Source of the DNA: GWF2-33-9 sp964500435
GTDB taxonomy: Bacteria > Bacteroidota > Ignavibacteria > Kapaibacteriales > UBA2268
Length of the DNA: 30,648 nucleotides
Reading direction: 5' to 3'
Assembly (NCBI GenBank): GCA_964500435.1
Contig: CAZCNL010000015.1
Span: 1-30,648, forward strand
Shown here: in pieces, positions 24,617 to 30,648 of the stretch
How the letters are laid out: every line of letters starts with the position of its first letter
How positions within the stretch are numbered: position 1 is the first letter of the stretch
Made by a program: the position numbers and the translations under genes
Notes under the pieces: model-generated
What the model was told of the DNA's origin: nothing
Databases searched by the model: none
Seen by the model: the letters and a program-made list of their open reading frames with translations, nothing else

Positions 24617-26878
24617 TTACTCTTTCATCAATCTCACGGCTTCTCGCTTTGTGCCGTAATCAATCAGCAAGGTATAAGAACCTGTCGGCAACGTGCTGAC
24701 GTCAATTTCCATATCGCCTGTGCCGGCGTAGCCCGACCAAAGCGGGAACGAGCGACCAAGCAAATCCACTGCCTTAATCGCCACTTGCCCTTCCTGTTGC
24801 AACTTCACCCGTGTAGTTGAATAGGAGGGGTTGGGAAAGAGTTGATATTTCGTTAATTCCTGTCTTTGCTCTTTTATATCGGTTATATCGTCGAGCTTTA
24901 TTCTATAAACACCACATAAATAACCACCCTCATTATCATAATATTGACCACTTAAGTCAGGTGCATTTATAAGACCTTGAATTCCAGCAAAAATATAATT
25001 ATCTTGATTAGTAATTGCTGTTATCGCAAATGGAAAACCAGTTGATACTTGAGATGCTATTCCGTCATTTTTTTTGTTATCTCTAAACTGGGACCAAGTT
25101 GTCCCATTATCGGTTGAAACAAATATTCCATTATAATCGGTACCAATAAAAATATTGTCATTTTTTACAAATATTGATAATCCATTTGTTATTAAACTTT
25201 TTTCATTTTTATCAACTGCTTTGTGTATCCAAGTTTCTCCATCATCTTCTGAAAGATACACGCCATCAGTTTTTATACTACTCTCTGTAACCAAAGCATA
25301 TAAATTTTCATTATTTACAAATAACGATTTAACATAACCATTTGTTAGACCCGATTGGGAAGGTATATCAAAACCTTTTGACAAATCTATCCAATCATTA
25401 CCAATTCCATTTGCTTTATATACTGCTTTTTGGTATTGAAATGCCGTTGATGCAAAATATTCTTCCCCTTTATTTACTATGGAAAAAACAGAATAACCTG
25501 CACCATTTAAATACCATCGATCCCAAGAAATGCCTCTGTCTTTCGATAAATATAATCCCGCATAGGTTGCGACAATTAGTGTATCATTTTTAACTAATAT
25601 AGAATATATACTTTTGATATTTGATTTGTCTGCTAGATTATCTTGGATATTCAATCTTCGCCATTCGTTTCCATAGTCAGTTGTATAAAGTATTCCATCA
25701 TAATAAGTTCCAACAAATAAAGTGTCACCTGAAATTACCATTGTTCGTACTTTATAGATTAATGTATCATTGCTTATTTTTATCCAGCTATTTCCATAAT
25801 CTGTGGACATAAATAAATATCCAGTTTGTGAATAAGTTCCTGAATTATTCAAATAATGAGTTCCAGCTAATAAGATATTTTTATACTGATATAATGAATA
25901 TACGTTACCATAATTTTCCCTTTTCCTCGAAACTTCCCAATTTTTTCCTTCATCGGTTGATACGAAAATACCGTTATTTGTTGCAGCAATTAGTTTATTA
26001 TTTATTTTTGATAATTGCTGAATACTTATCAAATTATATACTTTAGCTTTATTTTCCAAAAATTCATTATCTAAATTTACAGAATCACGTTCCCAAGATT
26101 TTTCATCAGATGAAAAAATTAAACCATATCCATACAAACCAACAAACATTTTTTGATTATCAATAAATAATGAAATTGCTGGAGTTCTCATAATAAAATC
26201 CCAAGTTAAGCCTTTATTTTGACTTTTATATATGAAATAATATGGAAAAGAAGAAAAAGCATAAATTGTTTTATTAAATATAAATATATTATCTACCACT
26301 GAATCTTTGAAACCTATTAATTTCCAATTATTTCCATTATTAGAAGAATAATACAACCCAGAGGATGTCGCTAAATATAAATTATTATCATCTCTACTTA
26401 TTTTGATTGTATTAATCACTAAATCATTAGGAATATCAGAATTTCTTTCAAACCAACTTTCCCCATTATCTTCTGAAACATAAATATGACCTTTTGTGGC
26501 AATTAATATTTTCCCATTTAATTGCTCTATTGCAGTTACCGACAAATTCGTTAAACCATTATTTTTTTCTTCCCAGTTTTTACCTTCGTCTCTGGATACG
26601 AACACACCTTTATTGGTTCCTATCCATATATTACCATCTTTAATCATTATAGATTTGATTGAATCCATTGCAGTTGGAACTAATTCCCAATTGACCGCTT
26701 CATCTTTGGATATTAATATGTTTTTATAATTAAACACTAAATATATCGCATTATTTGTAATATACATTGAAGAATACTTATGATATGGTTCATTTTTCCA
26801 TCCTGGGCATTTTTCCCATTTGGAATATGCTATTTGCATTGATATTACTAATAAAATTAATGCTATTAATCTTTTCAT
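24617..26878 (-). CDS. Secreted Asp-box (BNR/sortilin-like) propeller protein with T9SS sorting domain
   Basis: 753 aa. Signal peptide at residues 1-19 (MKRLIALILLVISMQIAYS). The body holds about twelve Asp-box-like S-x-D-x-G-x-x-W motifs, for example SRDEGKNWE, SEDNGESWF, STDEGKNWE, SKDRGISWD, SEDDGETWI and STDNGTTWS, spaced as in beta-propellers of the sortilin/YCF48/sialidase-like type. This is a structural scaffold; sialidase activity is not supported because no catalytic residues can be assigned. Residues 681-753 are the T9SS tail, starting FPNPSYSTTRV, nearly identical to that of the gene at 27086 (5 differences over 73 residues). AAAGGAG precedes the ATG, with the same leader TTTCTACTCCTTT (plus-strand view) as the gene at 281-1741. 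Confidence 0.9.
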   Translation of the reverse strand: MKRLIALILLVISMQIAYSKWEKCPGWKNEPYHKYSSMYITNNAIYLVFNYKNILISKDEAVNWELVPTAMDSIKSIMIKDGNIWIGTNKGVFVSRDEGKNWEEKNNGLTNLSVTAIEQLNGKILIATKGHIYVSEDNGESWFERNSDIPNDLVINTIKISRDDNNLYLATSSGLYYSSNNGNNWKLIGFKDSVVDNIFIFNKTIYAFSSFPYYFIYKSQNKGLTWDFIMRTPAISLFIDNQKMFVGLYGYGLIFSSDEKSWERDSVNLDNEFLENKAKVYNLISIQQLSKINNKLIAATNNGIFVSTDEGKNWEVSRKRENYGNVYSLYQYKNILLAGTHYLNNSGTYSQTGYLFMSTDYGNSWIKISNDTLIYKVRTMVISGDTLFVGTYYDGILYTTDYGNEWRRLNIQDNLADKSNIKSIYSILVKNDTLIVATYAGLYLSKDRGISWDRWYLNGAGYSVFSIVNKGEEYFASTAFQYQKAVYKANGIGNDWIDLSKGFDIPSQSGLTNGYVKSLFVNNENLYALVTESSIKTDGVYLSEDDGETWIHKAVDKNEKSLITNGLSIFVKNDNIFIGTDYNGIFVSTDNGTTWSQFRDNKKNDGIASQVSTGFPFAITAITNQDNYIFAGIQGLINAPDLSGQYYDNEGGYLCGVYRIKLDDITDIKEQRQELTKYQLFPNPSYSTTRVKLQQEGQVAIKAVDLLGRSFPLWSGYAGTGDMEIDVSTLPTGSYTLLIDYGTKREAVRLMKE

Positions 26879-26927
26879 TTTTCTACTCCTTTTTATTTTA
26901 ATTTTTTTAAATTAATTTAAGAAAATT

Positions 26928-27070
26928 CTTTATATATAAAGAGTGAATTTTTAAAAAAAAATTACACTTTTGATACAAAAAATTTTTCAACCCGTCATTG
27001 CGAGCGGAAGCGAAGCAACCCCTTGCTTTCTTGAGTTTGCTTCGTCGACTTTCGTTTACTGGCAATGACG
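26928..27070. repeat. R2 palindromic repeat, copy 3
   Basis: The same structure as copy 1: perfect CTTTATATATAAAG (26928-26941), then AAAGAGTG (26938-26945), an A/T spacer, and the long palindrome 26993-27070 with CGTCATTGC/GCAATGACG arms. It is directly downstream of the T9SS stop at 27086, and lies between that gene and the start of the gene at 24617-26878. The AAAGAGTG matches the final codons and stop (AAAGAGTGA) of the adjacent T9SS tail, in inverted orientation across the hairpin. Confidence 0.85.
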
Positions 27071-27085
27071 GAAGAACTTTTATCA

Positions 27086-29251
27086 TCACTCTTTCATCAA
27101 TCTCACGGCTTCTCGCTTTGTGCCGTAATCAATCAGCAAGGTGTAAGAACCTGTCGGCAACGTGCTTACGTCAAGTTCCATATCGCCTGTGCCGGCGTAG
27201 CCCGACCAAATCGGGAACGAGCGTCCAAGCAAATCCACTGCCGTAATTGCAACTTGCCCCTCTTGCTGCAACTTCACTCGTGTAGTAGAATAGGCGGGGT
27301 TGGGACATATTGTATATATTATGTCGTTTATACTTTTTTCAACACTAGTAAATTGCCCTGTTGAAAATAATGCATTATTAAAATAGCTAATTTCATTTTC
27401 ATTCATCGTTGCAACATAAAATTTATACACTTTATTTTCTTGTAACCCATTAAAATCAAGTATTGTATCCGGATAAAAACTATATGTTTTTATTGCCTTC
27501 TCATATCCAAACAAACCGTACTGAGTTATTATTATAGCATATCCTTGAGCTTCAGATATACTTTCCCATTTGAATTTTATTTTATAATCAGTTAAAGTTA
27601 CAATTGGACTTTGATATGGATAATATATATTAGGAGCTTTTAACAAGGGAATTGGTGAAAATAAGCGAACATAATCTGGGACACTCTCTAAATTTAAAGT
27701 TTCGTTTAAAGAAGTAATTTTTATAATGTATTTCATATTCCTTTTGATTTTATTAACAGCTATACAAGTGTCTGAAATTGTAGTATCCAATAAAATTAAT
27801 GAATCACATCTGAAACAAGGAGGAAGTGAATCAATATTATTTTCTTCTGTTCCAAATCTTTCAAAAGATTTAATGCTCAAATGATATTTTTCTGCATTTT
27901 GGATTTTATCCCATGATAATGTTAGCTTAGTAGTATCAATTTGTATATATTTTCCATTGGTATTAAAATTATTAAGTACTAATGAATCATTTACTTTAAT
28001 ATTTGGAGGCGTAAGAGTATAAATATAAGAATTTGATTTATATATAATTAAATTACAGACTTTTTTTATTTCATAATAGTCTTCACAAATTGACGTTATT
28101 GCAATTTTAATCTTTTCATTAATATATTTAAAATCAAAATTGTCGCTAAAAAATGTTTCATATGAAAAATAATTAGGTAACCAAGTCAATCCTCCATCTG
28201 TTGTACTTTCAACATAACCTCTTTTATAAGTCCTTTTATCAACGGTAATATTTTTTTCATTCAAAGCAAATATTTTACGTATAATTTCTTTGCTTGCAAG
28301 ACTTTTATAAAACAAATTATAATCATCAGTATAGCCTGTATTTTTGTAAATACAATTTCTTTCAATATCGTCAAGCCTCCTATGTTTTAAATCTACATTT
28401 ACTTTATATTGATATGTTAAAACTAAATATGAACTGTCACTTAAAAATTTAACCTGTTCAATAGACTCATAATTAGCATTGTTCTTAATAAAATAAGATT
28501 TGAATTCTTTCCCGCAATTGATTGAGGATAAAATAACATTTCTTTCATCACTAATTAATATTTTTGTTTTATTAAAGTCGTCATTTCTTAAAATGTCGAT
28601 AGAAGTTATTGCATTATCAGTGTTATAATACACGATTTGATAATTTTTCCAATTGTTAATTGTTTTTAAAAGTACATATCCGATTTTTTTTGTTTCTTTT
28701 TGATAAATCTGGAAAAGAGCAAATCCTTGTTGATTGTTTAACATTTTTATGTATCGAATACTAATATTTGTATAATTTAATAAACTATCAAATTTTACTA
28801 CAGACCAATTTTGTCCTAAATCATTTGTAAATATTATCATAGATTGTGTTGTATCAGGTTTATTATTGATTTTTGTTATTGAGCCACTTGCAATAAAATA
28901 AATTGTATTTGAAGATAAATAATTAATGTCCAATATGTTAAATACTTGTATTAATGTATCATTGATAATTATCCTGCTGGACATTAAATCATCCCAATTT
29001 TTACCACTATTATGAGTAATTTTCAGACAATCGTTTTCATCTATTTTTTCTGAATCATTAAATGAATAGACAAAATTGTTATTGTCCAATGCATCGATAC
29101 ATTTTATATTTAATTTTGAATATGCAGAATAAGCAATGGGAATAAATTTTCCAGTATCAATTTTTGTTATATCCCATTTTTCTGTAAATTGAGCAAAAAC
29201 ATTTAATTGCCAGTAATAAATCAATATTAAAATAATTATATTTTTTTTCAT
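27086..29251 (-). CDS. Large secreted protein with Asp-box, FN3-like and T9SS domains (module 2)
   Basis: 721 aa from the ATG at 29251 (an in-frame ATG at 29263 gives a poorer signal peptide). Signal peptide about 1-20, ending in FAQ. The N-terminal half has scattered Asp-box-like motifs (FTNDLGQNW, TTDGGLTW) and looks propeller-like. Two fibronectin-III-like repeats follow: one around TTKLTLSWDKIQNAEKYHLSI and one around YKIKFKWESISEAQGYAIII. The end is the T9SS tail beginning CPNPAYSTTRV. Binding or adhesion is a reasonable guess; no enzyme motif seen. It is third in its module, and its tail is GC-rich like those at 281 and 24617. Confidence 0.87.
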   Translation of the reverse strand: MKKNIIILILIYYWQLNVFAQFTEKWDITKIDTGKFIPIAYSAYSKLNIKCIDALDNNNFVYSFNDSEKIDENDCLKITHNSGKNWDDLMSSRIIINDTLIQVFNILDINYLSSNTIYFIASGSITKINNKPDTTQSMIIFTNDLGQNWSVVKFDSLLNYTNISIRYIKMLNNQQGFALFQIYQKETKKIGYVLLKTINNWKNYQIVYYNTDNAITSIDILRNDDFNKTKILISDERNVILSSINCGKEFKSYFIKNNANYESIEQVKFLSDSSYLVLTYQYKVNVDLKHRRLDDIERNCIYKNTGYTDDYNLFYKSLASKEIIRKIFALNEKNITVDKRTYKRGYVESTTDGGLTWLPNYFSYETFFSDNFDFKYINEKIKIAITSICEDYYEIKKVCNLIIYKSNSYIYTLTPPNIKVNDSLVLNNFNTNGKYIQIDTTKLTLSWDKIQNAEKYHLSIKSFERFGTEENNIDSLPPCFRCDSLILLDTTISDTCIAVNKIKRNMKYIIKITSLNETLNLESVPDYVRLFSPIPLLKAPNIYYPYQSPIVTLTDYKIKFKWESISEAQGYAIIITQYGLFGYEKAIKTYSFYPDTILDFNGLQENKVYKFYVATMNENEISYFNNALFSTGQFTSVEKSINDIIYTICPNPAYSTTRVKLQQEGQVAITAVDLLGRSFPIWSGYAGTGDMELDVSTLPTGSYTLLIDYGTKREAVRLMKE

Positions 29252-29282
29252 ACCTAATATCATTAATTTTTATTATATAATA

Positions 29283-29304
29283 CCCGTTACTATAAAGTAA
29301 CGGG
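29283..29304 (-). promoter_or_regulatory. Perfect hairpin between module 2 genes
   Basis: CCCGTTAC (29283-29290) and GTAACGGG (29297-29304) form an 8-base-pair perfect stem with a 6-base loop, between the 150-aa gene (ending 29316) and the large T9SS gene. Downstream on the minus strand is TATTATATAAT, not a clean T-tract. Terminator or attenuator are both possible. Confidence 0.5.
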
Positions 29305-29315
29305 ATTAATTAAGT

Positions 29316-29768
29316 TTATTTAAATTTAACAGATAATGGCAGAGATATTATATGATTATACTTTGAATCTGAAATTATCAAACGGCAGAATTGTAATCTT
29401 TTGTCTACTGGTATAGATATTACATTATACCCCTTTGCAAGAAAAACATCTTTAACTTTTTGAATATTATTCACATATAAGTCCGCCAAACTAAATGTAA
29501 TTTTCTGCAATGTATCTGAAAAAATTGTTAATTCAATTGTTGCGTCTTTCTGGATATAACTTTTAACAATTTCAAAATTCTGATATTTATAATCATTCTC
29601 ACGAACTCTTATCTGCCGATTCAAACTTCGAATTTTACCATCAGGTAATTTATATGAGAAATTTCTACAAATAATTTTAGTTCTTTCCAAATTTCTCAAA
29701 TCACCTGAAAATGAAACGTAAAAAGATAAAATTAAGATACAACCAATTAAAAAAATCTTCTTAAACAT
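29316..29768 (-). CDS. Small secreted protein, second gene of module 2
   Basis: 150 aa. Signal peptide residues 1-21 (MFKKIFLIGCILILSFYVSFS). The C-terminal half (about 75-150) has the strand pattern of a T9SS tail: ATIELTIFS, ITFSLADLYV, then YNVISIPVDKRLQFCRLIIS and IISLPLSVKFK. It lacks the leading PNP and the G-x-Y motif, so assignment as a degenerate sorting domain is tentative. It is 8 bases downstream of the Cys-rich gene and the same size as the module 1 second gene; this positional match is its main support. AGAGG lies before the ATG. Confidence 0.7.
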   Translation of the reverse strand: MFKKIFLIGCILILSFYVSFSGDLRNLERTKIICRNFSYKLPDGKIRSLNRQIRVRENDYKYQNFEIVKSYIQKDATIELTIFSDTLQKITFSLADLYVNNIQKVKDVFLAKGYNVISIPVDKRLQFCRLIISDSKYNHIISLPLSVKFK

Positions 29769-29776
29769 ATCTGCCT

Positions 29777-30406
29777 CTACTCACAAACATTAAAACAATT
29801 TGGGTCTTCTGGGCAAATACCAAATATTTGTCTTGAAGATAAAACTACATTATAGTTACCAAAATCATTATCATTATAGGTAAGCAAATATGTTGAAAAA
29901 CAACATCCATAAGCATTGTCACAGGGAATTAAAGCCGGTGGTGGTCCATAAGGATTAATAATTCCACCCCATTTCCAACAAGGAGATGGATAATAAACAT
30001 TAAATAATGTTTGTTGGTTCTGACTAGTAGGAAAACAAGTATTATTTTCAAAACCCGGTAATTGATTTTTTAGCAATTGAAATACTGCAAAATCCAGATA
30101 TTCTTTAATTGTCCATCCTATTGGGCAACCTGCGCTTAAAGGTTCAATTCTGAAGATGCTAATTGAACATCCATAACCAGAAGGTGGGCAATTAGCAGCC
30201 TTTTTATAATAAACCTTTATCTGACAAGTGCTATTTGGAGGAATATCAAATGTAATAACTGTCGTATATACTAAATCATCCCAGGTAGTTCTTTGCCCAT
30301 TTGAGCAGTATGGTGTACAAGATGGATTTTGTGAATATAAATTCATACTAAAAAATACAAAATTGAAAATAATTATACTAAATAAAACGATATTTATTTT
30401 TTTCAT
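29777..30406 (-). CDS. Cysteine-rich secreted protein, first gene of module 2
   Basis: 209 aa from the ATG at 30406, where AAAGGTG lies upstream and the signal peptide MKKINIVLFSIIIFNFVFF begins. An extension to an ATG at 30463 would put 19 residues before the signal. The mature part has 14 cysteines in the same general layout as the gene at 2273-3064: TCQI near the start, an aromatic centre (EYLDFAVFQLL), PC-x(5)-CC, and a terminal NCFNVCE. No named family recognised; probably disulfide-stabilised and extracellular. It forms a unit with the 150-aa gene. Confidence 0.8.
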   Translation of the reverse strand: MKKINIVLFSIIIFNFVFFSMNLYSQNPSCTPYCSNGQRTTWDDLVYTTVITFDIPPNSTCQIKVYYKKAANCPPSGYGCSISIFRIEPLSAGCPIGWTIKEYLDFAVFQLLKNQLPGFENNTCFPTSQNQQTLFNVYYPSPCWKWGGIINPYGPPPALIPCDNAYGCCFSTYLLTYNDNDFGNYNVVLSSRQIFGICPEDPNCFNVCE

Positions 30407-30573
30407 ATTTAACACCTTTATTAAATTTGTAATATTTTTAATTTTCCCGGGCATTACTTGCACAGTTCCAAGCTTTCGCCCTGCCCGATAGAACTGCGAG
30501 CGGTTTTTGCGGACTTTTGCTCATTGCAAAAACAAATTATATTGTTTCGGGAAAATAGCATTAGCCCGCTATA
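30407..30573. other. Spacer upstream of module 2
   Basis: AT-rich promoter/leader next to the start, then a GC-richer block (30445-30573) with short palindromic words, for example GCGAGCGG and GCCCGC. It corresponds in position to 3065-3215 but does not align. No gene. Confidence 0.4.
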
Positions 30574-30648
30574 CGCAATGAATTTCCACTCGCAGTTGTA
30601 AATAAATAATTTTTCTCGGCAAAATTTATTTGAACAAAGTAATTTCTC
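30574..30648. repeat. R1 repeat, left-hand 75 bases (cut by window end)
   Basis: Identical at all 75 positions to 3216-3290, in the same orientation. It starts about 168 bases upstream of the Cys-rich gene start, against 152 bases in module 1. The remainder of the repeat lies beyond the window. Confidence 0.95.

Noticed and set aside
24617..26878. Sialidase enzyme
   Set aside because: The Asp-boxes are structural. I cannot identify the arginine triad, Tyr/Glu pair or Asp of sialidases.
1..30648. Circular molecule, from the same repeat at both ends
   Set aside because: The end copies are different parts of R1 (the equivalent of 3291-3364 is missing), so they do not overlap. A broken linear contig is the simpler reading.

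Overview
The window is AT-rich (roughly 30% GC by eye) and reads as a chromosome piece from the Bacteroidota/Chlorobiota side of the FCB group. Evidence: three large proteins carry a C-terminal type IX secretion (T9SS) sorting domain, there is a Bacteroidota-style exbB-exbD-exbD-tonB / PstS-like lipoprotein / TPR cluster, and nrfHA is of the menaquinol-linked type. Many genes have good Shine-Dalgarno sequences (AAGGAG, AGGAGG), which is unusual for core Bacteroidota. Together with motAB this makes me favour an Ignavibacteria/Kapabacteria-like lineage. That placement is an inference.

Layout. (1) 1-3719, accessory: a three-gene minus-strand module of secreted proteins (Cys-rich protein, 146-aa protein, large T9SS protein), flanked on both sides by direct copies of one composite repeat. 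(2) 3720-9936, minus strand: STAS protein, ExbB, two ExbD and TonB, then after a terminator a 70-aa membrane protein, a PstS-like lipoprotein and a TPR protein. (3) 10151-12616, minus: pyrB-prmC and an HU gene, with AT-rich spacers. (4) 12953-17674, minus: TPR lipoprotein, MotA, MotB and a response regulator whose HD-GYP-like domain has lost its metal ligands. (5) 17769-19690, plus: a family 2 glycosyltransferase and polyphosphate kinase 2. (6) 19775-21841, minus: NrfA and NrfH, for nitrite reduction to ammonium. (7) 21983-24348, plus: NAD kinase and a stand-alone NuoF. (8) 24525-30648, minus, accessory: a second copy of the three-gene module plus one more T9SS protein with an Asp-box propeller, again tied to the same repeats.

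The most interesting signal lies in the two accessory ends. Two paralogous modules share the order Cys-rich protein > ~150-aa protein > large T9SS protein. The last ~73 codons of three otherwise unrelated proteins are nearly identical, and GC-rich in an AT-rich background. A long palindromic repeat (R2) lies just beyond their stop codons, and another repeat (R1) lies upstream of each Cys-rich gene. The window itself begins and ends inside copies of R1. This looks like an expandable array of surface-protein cassettes in which a sorting-signal-plus-repeat unit is shared by recombination or gene conversion. The sequence supports the architecture; mobility and function are inference.

The rest is ordinary core metabolism, envelope energisation and anaerobic respiration. 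I saw no tRNA, rRNA, CRISPR array, transposase or phage gene.
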